Part shown: positions 50,901-60,700 of the stretch, piece by piece
Layout: every line of letters starts with the position of its first letter
How positions within the stretch are numbered: the first letter of the stretch is position 1
NCBI RefSeq assembly: GCF_902806685.2
Contig: NC_048539.1
Span: 11,668,501-11,732,500 of the forward strand
Direction: 5' to 3'
DNA from: Maniola hyperantus
Lineage: Eukaryota > Arthropoda > Insecta > Lepidoptera > Nymphalidae
Length of the DNA: 64,000 nucleotides
Notes under the pieces: generated by a model
What the model saw: only the letters and a program-made list of their open reading frames with translations
Database searches by the model: none
Told to the model about the DNA's origin: nothing
Translations under genes and position numbers: made by a program

Positions 50901-52721
50901 CAACGAGCGCTAATAGAGCAGCAGGAGTTGCGGAAGAAAGAACAAGCTGAAAGGGAGAGACAACGACAAGAAACAGAAAGGCGGCATCCTGAAGATGACA
51001 AAATGAGGTAACGAAAAATAAACATTTTACTCTACACATTTTTTTAATTTATTCATTGTTCATACGGACGCCACGCCACCTGATCCGTTATCACTTATCA
51101 TACATGCTAGGGAATTTCTTATTATTCTTCTAAATCGTGGTGATTACATAAAGTGGGCTAGTGTGTGCCAATCGGCACTTGGATAGTGCGGTAGACTATG
51201 GTCAAACCATTCTCATCCCGAGAGGAGACCCGTGCTCAGTAGTAGTGAACCGGCGATGGGTTGTTTATGATGATGATGATGAAAGGCAAGTTAGGGATGA
51301 TAATAATAATATAATAATAATAATATAGCCTTTATTTACTGAAAACATTACATGCAATTACATTTTATCATAATATTCAGTATATACATATTTTAATAGA
51401 ATCAAAAAAAACAAAAGTTATTCATAATACTTATTTACATTTATATTTATATATATCATATATCATTACTATTATTTATGTCATCTCTATTTTTTAATTA
51501 TTAATTTTCTTACTGTATATATTTTCATTTTTTAATATGTACACAATACTATTCTGTATATCACTACTAATTTTCATATTTTATTAGGTATATACATTCT
51601 TCTTCCACTTTTATTTTTCAGTACGCACCATTTGGACGAAGGCCTCCTCCAGTCGTTTCCACATTTCTCTATCTTGGGTCAATCGTTGCCATGTTGCTCC
51701 CATAATTTTCACAAAATCATCATTCCACCTAACTCTTTGTCTCCCTCTTGATCTTTTACCGTCTCTAGGATACCATTCTGTTACTGTTTTTGCCCATCTG
51801 TCTTGGTTTTGTCTGCAAACATGTCCGGCCCATTTCCATTTTAGTTTTCTAATTTGTACTTGTATATCTACTATACATAACATAATAGTAGGGATGATGA
51901 CTAATAGTCAAATCAGCGACTTTCAATCAAATTTTAAAACACTTAGTAAGTAGTAAATAGTAATAGTAGTAAAGGTGCTTGTTTAAAATATGTACATAGA
52001 TGTGACGTCATAAATATTTGACATACTTTTTTAGTTAAATCATTAGTTTAAAATAGTTAGTGAACTTAAAACTAACAGCGGATGTGGATTTGGACATCTA
52101 TTTAATAATTCCTAAGAAATAATTTATTTGATGGGTACCGTTGGTTTGGCAGGGTGGGCGTGAGCGCGCGCAAGGTGGAGAGCGCGGAGGTGTCGTCGCC
52201 GTCGGTGTCGCCCGTGGCGCGCGGCTCGCCGCCCGCCGCGCCCGCCGCGCCGCCGCCCGCCGCGCCCGACAAACCGCCCGCCTCCGAGCGCGAGCGCCTG
52301 CGCCAGCGCGAGCAGGAGCGGCGGCGACGAGAAGCGGTAATGACAACACTTTTAAACTAGATTCTGCTCAACTTACTTTTGAAAATAATTGGCCTTTGAA
52401 ATATATCATAACACGTACAAAAAACTAACAAAAGCAAACATGAAATTTAAGTCAATAGCGACACTTGAACCTGTTACACACGGTCGACACAGTCGCCCGG
52501 GGCGGCGATTCAGTCGATGGTGACCGTTAGAATCCGTAATCTATACGGAAGTCGTTGTGTGTACGTGCACTAAGACGCCGCGACTCCGTACGCGTACGTA
52601 GTCAACATCCTTATTGGTAACAATTATTGTTAAATTGGTTTTTGTGTTTTTCCAGATGGCAGGCATGATAGACATGAATATGCAAAGTGACATGATGGCA
52701 GCATTCGAAGAGTCGTTGTAA
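35911..52721 (+). CDS. fs(1)h: BET bromodomain protein, female sterile (1) homeotic / BRD4-like, long isoform
   Basis: Coding exons: 35911-35949, 36452-36622, 36730-36924, 37229-37507, 38276-38374, 38500-38649, 39833-40003, 40277-40524, 40617-40951, about 41670-41939, 42917-43075, 43297-43419, 44443-44559, 48757-48824, 49749-50772, 50865-51007, 52153-52336, 52656-52721. All phases agree, giving about 1,280 residues if one extra A in the A8 run at 50311-50318 is discounted. Bromodomain 1 (residues about 35-140) has WPF and the acetyl-lysine Asn in CYVYNKPGED; bromodomain 2 (about 340-455) has WPF and CYKYNPPDHD. An acidic Ser segment and coiled coil (NRAVKLLEKELLALQ) precede the NET domain (MSYDEKRQLSLDINKLPG to ELESYVASCLRKK). 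A Ser-rich stretch, Pro/Ala-rich regions and a basic helix follow. The tail IDMNMQSDMMAAFEESL matches the BRD4 P-TEFb-interacting motif. BET proteins read acetylated histones and promote transcription elongation. The exon 10 acceptor is least certain. Confidence 0.95.
36221..36369. mobile_element. MITE in fs(1)h intron 1
   Basis: Ends agctccatctccacgg and acgtggagatggcg are inverted; an inner pair gtggcgatagtctcg / gatactatcgcc is visible. Confidence 0.65.
37572..37775 (-). mobile_element. tRNA-derived SINE, reverse copy
   Basis: Reverse complement shows aaaggagcggactgaaatcc and a B box ggcggttcaaaatcc, then a tail with ataccgaccaggatcaaaag-like sequence. In fs(1)h intron 4; no intact tRNA fold. 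Confidence 0.45.
38650..39832. other. fs(1)h intron 6, repeat-like non-coding DNA
   Basis: No exon seen. Contains unplaced repeat-like DNA (tgacgtcacctgctcg, gatcacgtgacataaag). Joins the Thr/Lys-rich exon 6 to the bromodomain 2 entry exon. Confidence 0.5.
41195..41617. repeat. Repeat elements just upstream of fs(1)h exon 10
   Basis: 41195-41400 has partial internal complementarity (gcgcgcaatata, tgatcagcaac, ggaatgttgctcc). 41395-41617 (gggataatgactac ... caaacagcggacgtggattt) is a copy of a family also found at 51886-52130 just upstream of exon 17. Confidence 0.65.
42660..42800. repeat. Foldback repeat (caactgtcatgtcaaaagta)
   Basis: Ends agtccgtaaaaaact / ttgacacaaaaa; the halves are complementary around aaaataaggactaaaat. 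85 bp or more before exon 11. Confidence 0.65.
43825..44243 (+). repeat. 'agggttccgtacc' family copy in fs(1)h intron 12
   Basis: 419 bp, nearly full; ends cctgactcgcacttggctgg then T-run, 200 bp before exon 13. Confidence 0.8.
44443..44563 (+). other. fs(1)h: Alternative fs(1)h exon end with short-isoform stop
   Basis: Exon 13 encodes the Ser-rich SEED segment (GLGGGMSSSSSSSDSSNSSS). If its donor at 44560 is not used, the frame reads DSEAG and stops at TAG 44561-44563, overlapping the splice donor. This would give a short BET isoform (about 785 residues) ending right after the NET/SEED module, the layout known for short fs(1)h and BRD2-type products. The following 4.2-kb intron would serve as its 3' UTR. 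Confidence 0.55.
44564..48756 (+). other. Long fs(1)h intron 13, candidate 3' UTR of the short isoform
   Basis: A 4.2-kb stretch with only two copies of a self-complementary repeat near its start (about 44985-45125 and 45230-45378). From about 45.4 to 48.7 kb I see no recognisable transposon, unlike most other introns and intergenic DNA here. AATAAA-type sites occur, e.g. in gtggtaataaatagac near 48141-48156. Small ORFs at 46.5-47.0 kb look like chance. Confidence 0.4.
44985..45378. repeat. Two foldback repeats in tandem order
   Basis: 44985-45125 and 45230-45378 are two copies of the caactgtcatgtcaaaag family, separated by about 100 bp of unique sequence. Confidence 0.65.
49162..49510 (+). 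repeat. 'agggttccgtacc' family copy in fs(1)h intron 14
   Basis: 349 bp; the ctgt tract is reduced. Tail reads gagtctgactcgcacttgac. Confidence 0.75.
50311..50318 (+). other. fs(1)h: Frameshifting A8 homopolymer in fs(1)h exon 15
   Basis: Upstream frame reads VPPHNGFVEKKRAT and stops. With seven instead of eight A residues it reads GFVEKNAQHEREMLR and continues through the rest of the gene. Exon phases up to and after this point are otherwise consistent, so there is exactly one extra base. Confidence 0.85.
51150..51282 (+). mobile_element. 3' part of a lepidopteran SINE
   Basis: Includes gtgccaatcggcacttgg, gagaggagacccgtgctcag, and gatgatgatgatg tail. A similar tail ends the window at 63850-64000. 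Confidence 0.65.
51290..51885 (-). mobile_element. 5'-truncated non-LTR retrotransposon (endonuclease-RT C-terminus)
   Basis: Minus strand 51883-51611 encodes 90 residues: QIRKLKWKWAGHVCRQNQD, GKRSRGRQRVRWNDDF, ATWQRLTQDREMWKRLEEAF. This is the conserved C-terminal end of lepidopteran RTE-like reverse transcriptases. An AT-rich tail with a taa microsatellite follows down to about 51290. In fs(1)h intron 16. Confidence 0.8.
51886..52130. repeat. Repeat upstream of fs(1)h exon 17
   Basis: Second copy of the 41395-41617 family (gggatgatgactaatagtca ... aacagcggatgtggattt), same orientation. Confidence 0.7.
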
Positions 52722-53960
52722 AGTGTTACGCGGACATTTTATTTTATAATTGTACATATGAGTATATAAACTGAATGTCAATGCAATCTATACATAAATG
52801 GTGATAGTAAGACACCAGAGTGATTTTGTGATCGTTTTGTGTGTGAACTGTTGACTAACATGTGGTTAAGTGCTGTGAATAGATATACTTATTATAAATT
52901 AAACTGTTGTATCATTCTTGACTTTGTGAGTGTGTGCTATAGGCCTTAACAAGGGGGTTGCATTTTAACATAAACTGTATTATAATAAGTTTGTATGCAA
53001 GTTCTCGATGTAAACTCTCTTTACATTTGTGTAAGCCTATGATATATTTATATTTTTATTCTAGAAGCATCTACCTTCCAAACTTGTTTTATATAGTATG
53101 TACTAATAAATAGAACGGTAGTGTTTTAAATGCAAAAATCAAAAAAATATTTAATTTAATTTAATTGACGCCTAGGTAATAATCAATTGAAACCATGGAA
53201 ATTTGTTATTCTTCAAGCGCTGTCCCACTGTACAGTGCACAGTCGCCTTGCAGTGCGGCAACGTGCGTTATTCTTCAAGCGCTGTCCTACTACAGTGCAC
53301 TGTTGACTTGAAGTGCGGCAACGTGTGTTATTTTTCAAGCGCTGTCCCACTGTACAGTGCACTGTCGCCTTGCAGTGCGGCATCGTGCGTTATGTATTTA
53401 ATAGTAAATAGAATTTCTGTTACGTGTTTGATTTTCGATAAATATTACTTAATGTTAGTAGATTTTTTATCATTCTGTCAACCGTAAAACAGATCAAATG
53501 TCATACATTTGATTTGAAATATATTTATTTTACATTGGAATATGTCTTTTATGTTTTGTAGTTAGATAACTCCAGTGGAAAATGTAATAAAGTATTATCG
53601 GAATTCAACATACTCATAAGTTAATGGTATGAGTAACTGTTAATATAGTACTATCCGATTAACGAATATTGTATATTAATAAGCAAATTATAATTATTTC
53701 CGCCGTACTGCAGACTTCATAAAAAATGTAGATGTAAAGTAAAATATATTGACATTCCATATTGTACTGTGTTGTTTAAATTAATGTATAATTTTTTAAA
53801 ACGACCATGTATAAAATCTTGGATCCATACATCGTATTATTCTATCACAACTAATGAATAAATCTTATGTCTACTATATTTTTTAAATTGGAAACTCATT
53901 TTTTGAAATTGAAATAATTTCATTCAAATCTATTTGTGATAAATAAAGAAATTACTAGGG
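52722..53960 (+). other. fs(1)h 3' UTR with several polyA signals
   Basis: AT-rich, no coding frame. AATAAA hexamers stand at 53105-53110, 53586-53591, 53857-53862 and 53942-53947, so several 3' ends are possible. A three-copy tandem repeat (53205-53388) lies between the first and second signals and would be present only in the longer forms. Confidence 0.55.
53205..53388 (+). repeat. Three tandem 60-62-bp units with palindromic cores
   Basis: Units 53205-53266, 53267-53326 and 53327-53388 each start gttatt(c/t)ttcaagcgctgt and end gcggca(a/t)cgtg(c/t). Each holds an acagtgca(c) palindromic core. They are imperfect, about 85-95% alike. There are no spacers, so this is not CRISPR-like. Confidence 0.85.
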
Positions 53961-54353
53961 CACATCAGAGAGTACTAAAGTGGCAGTCGTCGAGGCCGCT
54001 GGCGGTCGCACAGGCGATCAATTGGGAAAATTGCAATAATGGACGTAACTTGGGTGGATAAAACTAAAGTTCTCAAGGCGCAACGCCCACAACGGAGTGC
54101 AGTGACGTATAGGTGCAGCTTTTTTTATCAACTCAAACTCTGCTTTTTATTTTTACACAGTTGAAATTTTCGTAATGAGGAACATTCCAGGGTGTCGACT
54201 TGGCTCGAAGCCTTACCAGCATGCATGTCATAGATGCATAAAAGCACTGCTTACCCGAGTTAGTTAAAACAGATCAATGGTCACTTTCCATTATGGATCT
54301 GGCAGTAAATACGTAAATATCCATAGAAATATATTCCTAAGTATATTACAGTA

Positions 54354-54520
54354 CCAGGCAGGAAATATTGTACATCGACCTTTGGTAAGTACCACTTTCG
54401 TAAAGCGTTATCTCTGTCGTTGATACCGACAAAACTTCACATAGGTATAAGTAACAGAGACAACGCTCTACGAAGCCGAAATCCCTTTCTAAATGTCGAT
54501 GTACAATATTTTCTGCCAGC
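54354..54520. mobile_element. Foldback MITE
   Basis: Arms ggaaatattgtacatcgacc and the complement of tgtcgatgtacaatattttc, with a further inner pair around gcgttatctctgtcg / acagagacaacgctc. 167 bp. Confidence 0.8.
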
Positions 54521-54780
54521 TAACTTACGTCTAACCTGGCTTCAAATCCTCTACGAATGACCAGGCGGCGCTCTTATGAGAAATGAAAACTCACATGAAT
54601 TCTCTCTGCCCCAATGATATTAGAAGAAAATAGGTAGATACGTTATACGCGGACCGCAAGTGGCACGTTAAAACTAAGCTAATTAGCAAACCTGAGCTCA
54701 GTCGCCCGCTGTCGTCGCGCTATCGATGACGTCGTTGATAGTAATGTGTATTTTATTTTCGTCTCCCAAAACAACCGAAA

Positions 54781-54857
54781 ATGCCGTCGTGTGTGATGAG
54801 ATTCTGCACAAACTACACAAGCAAGGTTTCCAAAAGTCAAGGAATCACATTTCATTC
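54781..54857 (+). CDS. First exon of a THAP-domain gene (rest not found)
   Basis: ATG at 54781 opens MPSCVMRFCTNYTSKVSKSQ and GITFHS, ending at a consensus donor (ttcattc/gtaagt, 54857) in phase 2. This is the typical N-terminus of THAP proteins: MPxC, C-x4-C, then a G-I-T-F-H strand usually followed by FP in the next exon. THAP domains are sequence-specific DNA-binding zinc fingers. I found no convincing next exon (second zinc pair CxxH) between 54858 and the Polycomblike gene. It is either a broken gene, a TE-derived exon, or a gene with a distant second exon. The DNA just upstream (54700-54760, with two CG-containing gacgtc/cgatga motifs) could be a promoter. Confidence 0.6.
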
Positions 54858-55257
54858 GTAAGTAAAACTATTTCTTTTATATAATTCGTATTTTTCACTT
54901 ATTTAACAATAACAAACTCGTGCACGTTCGTGTAAAATGCAACTCATTGCAATTTGTACCTTATGTCACATGCCATAAGTACGTATCAAGTTATCGTTGT
55001 ACGTATTTTAAAGTTTCCGATCAAAGAATATAAAATAAACAGATAGGTCTCTTCTGAGTATTGACAATTCAAATAGTGTGCATATTTCCTGTTTTAGGGA
55101 AGGATAAATTAACTATGGTCTAACATCTTTTTACGGTCCACTGCTGGGTCTCTTCATACAATGAGGGAATTTTGGCTATGGGTATGTAGATTGTGTAATA
55201 GTAAATATTTTCAAAAATAAAAAATATTTTCATTTCACATTTTATTCCTTTACCTAC

Positions 55258-55532
55258 CTTCCCGCGGCTTCGTCCGCGTAAAATTTAGTAATTTTATTTC
55301 GACTTCTCCATGTATGGGAGCCCCCTTTATTTAATTTAATTTTTATTATTTTTATTATAGCGGCAATAGAAATACATTCTGTGAAAATTTCAACTGTCTA
55401 CCTATTACGGCTTACGAGATACAGCCCGCTGACAGATGGACGTACAGACAGCGGAGGCTTAGTAATAGGGTCCCGTTGGCACCCCTTGGGCACGGAACCC
55501 TAAAAACGAGCGGAACCGCGGGAAAAAGCTAG
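55258..55532 (+). repeat. Interspersed repeat related to family A
   Basis: cccgcggcttcgtccgcgta head; middle tatgggagccccctttattt; tail gcacggaaccctaaaaacga. 275 bp. Confidence 0.7.
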
Positions 55533-56040
55533 TTCGTAATATATTAAATACCACAGTATAAGGTTTTTATTTTACTATACAACTACAGTGTAGGCATAAA
55601 TCGGCATTAGCCGAAAAGACTTTACTGTTTTTTTTTTCTTTGGAGTTTCTAGTTTACCGTCTCGTCCCGTCTCTTTTACGCTCGCATTATTAGGCATATA
55701 TCCGTCCTTCTTCCACTCTTCTGTGCAGGACGAGGTAGTGCAAAATATAACCGTCTCTTTTTCGTGCGCAACTGAAGCTGAGGTTATTAGTTCACCGTCC
55801 TTTACTCTCTGTTGTGTGAGGTTAAAATACTATCTATGCGTTTATGTGTGTTGAGTCTTTCGGCGCTGACGCAGCGTGCCATTAATAAACATCGAATTTG
55901 ATATAAGTAACCTATCTACCTCTTTTTCTTCTAATATCATTGCTCTGCCCTATTAAACCGTTTTGACCATTTCCCGATACAGTCACTTTCGGATATTATA
56001 TCCACTTCCCGATACGACCAATTATTGGCATAACCAATAA

Positions 56041-56155
56041 CGGCCTCGTTGGTCTAGTGGTTAGCATGTTCGACTGCGGATGACGAGGTCCTGGGTTCGA
56101 TACCCTGTTCGGGTCAAAAGTAGATACTGGGTTTTCTCAGTACCAGCACGGAGAG
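56041..56155 (+). mobile_element. tRNA-derived SINE
   Basis: A box ttggtctagtggttagc and B box tgggttcgataccc in tRNA spacing, then tgggttttctcagtaccagc, a SINE body. The same body motif returns at 56397. The acceptor ends do not pair, so not a functional tRNA. Confidence 0.75.
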
Positions 56156-56714
56156 AAAGATACTACTAATAGTAGATAATCTATGCTACTAAGTTTCATT
56201 GGAATTCATTCAGTAGTTTCATTCATAGATACATACAAGAATGAAAAAAAATTACAGTTTTGGTTTCAGTATCGATTACTCTAAAACGAGAAACGAAGCA
56301 ATGGTGCCAACATATTATTACTCACGCGTCAAGTTACGATAAACAGACAATCTAAGTATATTTTTACATTGACAAAATTCAAAAGGGGTAATCAAATTGG
56401 GTTTTCTCAGTACCAGCACGGAGAGGAAGATGGCGATGTGTCACCCCCGTGCCTCGAAGAGCACGTAACGCTCTCCCGGTCGTCAGATTATTAACTCATT
56501 AACGCGTAGTCCGATTACCCGATTTCATTCATTCTTTTATTGTTCGAAAGGGGATACTTTCAAGATTATACATATATCACACACCGGCTTCAGCTTGTAG
56601 TTCAGAAATTGCAGACATCACAATCCTCAGTATTAGGTCCAAATAACTTGAAACCCGTATGTACAGGTACCTTTGAACGTACAGCTCAGCTGGCGTGCGC
56701 AATAGGCTATAACC

Positions 56715-56935
56715 GGTTATACTGTTGTTTACAAATGCATGACGTCAGAGCACAGATAATCTATCGGCCAAACATGGCCGACAGTGTTTTCACCTGTCTA
56801 AGAAAAATATTTTTTTAAATTAAAGTTTTACGGTTTTTAGGGCGCAAAAAAATATAGTGTTAATTTTTTTGATATAATAGGACAAATATTAACCATTTAA
56901 GACCAACTTAAAAAAATTGTCAAGTAGCCTATTTA
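56715..56935 (-). repeat. Interspersed repeat, reverse copy of 20235-20460
   Basis: tcggccaaacatggccga, gggcgcaaaa and ttaagaccaacttaaaa match the other copy in reverse complement. Confidence 0.7.
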
Positions 56936-57020
56936 TCGAACTTATCTAGGCATAGACAAAGATAAGATGAAGAGTCATGAATATGTAACCTGAACGCTAG
57001 CAAAAACGAAGACAGGTGAT

Positions 57021-57162
57021 ATAAGTCCCGGAAATTGCTAATGGGCGTGGCCGCCATTTCAGTGACGTCAGCACTAGACTGAAGTTTCGAGCTTGATGGT
57101 TATTATTTCGGCTGATGTTAATGAGACATGGTTCCAGCTCAATAGCAATTTGCGGACTTATA
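57021..57162. mobile_element. Short TIR element
   Basis: Ends ataagtcccggaaattgcta and tagcaatttgcggacttat; 142 bp, imperfect. Confidence 0.55.
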
Positions 57163-57721
57163 GTACAAATTCGTATATTTTGTAAAATTCACGATATATT
57201 TGAAATAAAACATCTAACTGACGCCAGAGGTCAACAAACGTTGCGTAAGTAGGCCACTTTGACGCAATGCCGCGTCGTAGGCGGGGTATTGACCCGAGTT
57301 TTGCGCGCCATACAATGCGGGTTCGAAATTGAGGCAAATGGTTATTGGTATTGGATTGTTTAGGTAGTATAACAATAACGCTAAGTTTTGCTAGCGTTCT
57401 GGTTACACTGGTTCTGTATATATACATAATTTCTTTTGGCATGACCCTCGTATGGCGAGGATGTCAATACTAGCCATACTTAGTGATTCTAAGGAATCAC
57501 TTCTTATGGTAGGAGCTCGTAGAGTTTATTTGATAGGTGCCCATTTTTTTACAAAAGAGTGCATGATGTTCTTAGAATAAAAATAAAACAAATTTAGATT
57601 GGAATAATAATATATCACATTCCTTGATCTTACTGTACAACTAGAATATGCTACAGACAAGCACTTATATATAAAAATTACAATTAAATGTATATTTAAA
57701 TAAATTCATGTTCGCCTCGTA

Positions 57722-60700
57722 CTACGAAGCGGAGTCCCACTCTATGAGGTAGGCTGGGGGGTGTCCCGGCGCGACTCTTCGCGCGAGAACGCGGAACGTC
57801 TGTCCCGCTCTAAAGTACGACTGTACACTGGACTTCAACGCCGACAGCTGCCGAGCATCGACTTCGGCGGTACCGCTGCTAGCTTTATGTGGACTCAACT
57901 GTAAACTCTTTACGCTATTGTTACTGCTGGCGCTATTTGTTGTATTTCTTCGCGCGTTCTCATAGTAGTTTTTCTCTGGTCTCTGTCTTAATCTTCTACC
58001 ATGGAATTTGACGTTGTTCATACTATGTGCGGCGGGCGGCGTGACATCACCGTTTTCTGTTGGCATCTGAGCAGTCTTAGAAGCGTCGTCGGGTAGTGGA
58101 CAAGACTTATTGAGCTGAAATTTAATAATAGTGTAATTTTTGTAAGTAAAACAGCAAAAATGATTTTCTTAATTACTACCTTTAGATTAAAAATCTAAAA
58201 AATAATTTTAATCAATAATAAAAATAACAAATGGACTATTTCTTGATCACATTCATAATTGTGTATTAGTTAGAATCATTTCCAGGTTTGTATTATGTAT
58301 ATCATCTACTGAACAAATAATGGTGACCTAATAAAATAAAGAAGGCATACATTTTATTTTGAACCGCACCAGTATGTGTGTAATCGGGAATCGGTTTTAT
58401 ATATATAGTACTAGATGATGCCCGCGGCTTCGCCCGCGTGGATGTAGGTTTTTACCGTAAAATACCGTAGGAACTCTTTGATTTTCCCGGATAAAAGTAG
58501 CCTATGTCCCTTCCCCGGGATGCAAGCTATCCCTATACCAAATTTCGTCGAAATCGGTTGAACGGATGAGCCGTGAAAAGCTAGCAGACAGACAGACAGA
58601 CACACTTTCGCATTTATAATATTTGTATGGATGGTAACGTTTATACTAGTAATATGCAATATGTTATGACTTGTGACGACATCTGTTGTCGCATCAGAAG
58701 CGATCCCAGTTCGCGTCAGAGCGGTGGGGTTGGAGGGGCGGGGAAACGGCACCATTAGGACAGCAGACCAATGTGCAGGCGCCAGTTCGCCAGCACAGCG
58801 TTTTGTTGGCTAAGGCGTCGGCGGTATTGATCCATAATATTGTCAGAAGGCGTAGAAAAACACGACATATAAAATGTAAAACTAGCCATCCTGTCCCAAC
58901 ACGACACGAGTCGTCATGTCAGGCAAATATAACCACCTTCACACGCGCTAATTACTTTGATATGATGAATATGTGAATGCTTAATGAAACCAACCTGCAG
59001 TTGAAGATGTTTTCGCGGCCGTCTATACTTTCGTCGCTTTACTTCTCCATTTGGACCAATAACAATATCCTTTTCGCTTAATTTTCTTTTTAACGGTCTT
59101 ATCATTGGCCCCATTAGTGGATTCAATTGATTGGGCAATGAAAACCGAGAATGATATTGACTCCGCCCATTCTGCTTATTGTACAAATTCATATTTGACG
59201 AAAACGGGGTTTTCGATGGATATGTATTCTTCATTAGGAAAGGGTTATTCTTTCCCTGAAAATCTTTAAGCGGTGGTATTATAGCGTCTAGCGTGCCTCT
59301 ACTCGAAGTTTCGTCTCCCGAGGATTCCACTTCGTGGTTGAAGCTACTACTGTACGGAGGTAAACTGTCCATGTGCTGGAGCGACATTATTTTGGAATGT
59401 TCAATAATGTTCTTAGTGGATAACTTGGACACTTCTAGGTTCATCGTTGCTATCCTCGAGGTATGCGTATTGACGTTTATGTTGCAAGTGTCGTTGCTCG
59501 AGTTGATGTCTTCGGCGTCTTTGGGTATCTTGTCCAGTTGCACCGAGCACGGTAAGGACGACGGGTCGAGTGATGGCACGGGAGAGTTTTCACAGATCGA
59601 TTTAGCTTCGTTAGACTCGTTTTCATGAACTAGTGTCACTTTATCTAAAGCGTCATCTTTGGCATCGGATTTCCTCGCGGTGGAAGAACACACGGAGGGC
59701 GACAGTTGCTCGTCGCGCTCCGTCGTTTTGACTGATTCGTAGGAACTTGCAGAATCATTTTCGGAATTGGAGTTGGAGTTCAAGTTTTCGTGAAACCGCT
59801 TTCCCATCATAAGATTCAACCAGTGACCATCGACTGGAACTATCATGCGTTGAGTCGGACTCTTATAGGAACTTTTTTCGTTGTTACTACTGGAAGGCTG
59901 CAAACTGAAAGTGAATTTATGAATTAATTAAAATGTTTAAACTGCAAAATAAGATTTGTATATGATTTTTAATTACCTATCATCAAATTCAGTGTGTGGC
60001 GAAGGAGCTCTGCACAGAAATCGTAACCGTGGGGCATACTCTCTAACAAGCTTGTCAGTCAGCGGCTCTCCTTCCTTTACCTACAAACACTAAACAGTTA
60101 CAAAACAGACTGATATTGGCAAGAAATATTACATTTGTGAAGGAAGTTGGTTTCGTTAGGGCTACTTCAGACACTGCAGAATCCACATGAATGCTAATGC
60201 GGCTGCCGCCACTCGATCAGCAGAACATAGTTACGCGCAATATTTGCGCCGTATTTCTCTTTCCCACATGCACACTTTGACACGCTCATTTGAACAAGGT
60301 ACATTTTACCGCAGTTCAAATCACTCGGTTTGCACCTGCGCATTTTCTGCACTGTGACTGCGTCAGCGTGACATGCATACGCACAAGTGAAAGCGAGACA
60401 GACGGAAGACTGAGCGAGATGGGCAACACAATGACGAGCGAGCCAGCGCGTATCGCGTGATCATTTGCTATGTTCTAACAACAGCACAGCCGTACAAAGC
60501 GCAGCGCAGCAGGGTTTATTTGTATCTTCATTATAATCTAAGAGGAGCGATAGAGTACAGCACAGCACAGCAGCCCTCGTAGCTGTTGTTTTAAGTTTAC
60601 GTAATCAAATTTGAAATTATTATATCATTGTATTGCAAATTCAGTAATTGACCATCAGAAAGTGTTTACAATAATACCCAACTTCAAAAAGTTTAGTGTT

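Noticed and set aside
53203..53487. 94-codon ORF and a CRISPR-like look
   Set aside because: Direct tandem units without spacers, in a 3' UTR of an animal gene; the frame is open because the unit lengths happen to preserve it.
56041..56112. Possible tRNA gene
   Set aside because: A and B boxes are fine but the acceptor and anticodon stems do not close, and a SINE body follows.
56540..56818. 92-codon ORF
   Set aside because: Half of it lies in a repeat found in reverse at 20.3 kb; no domain.
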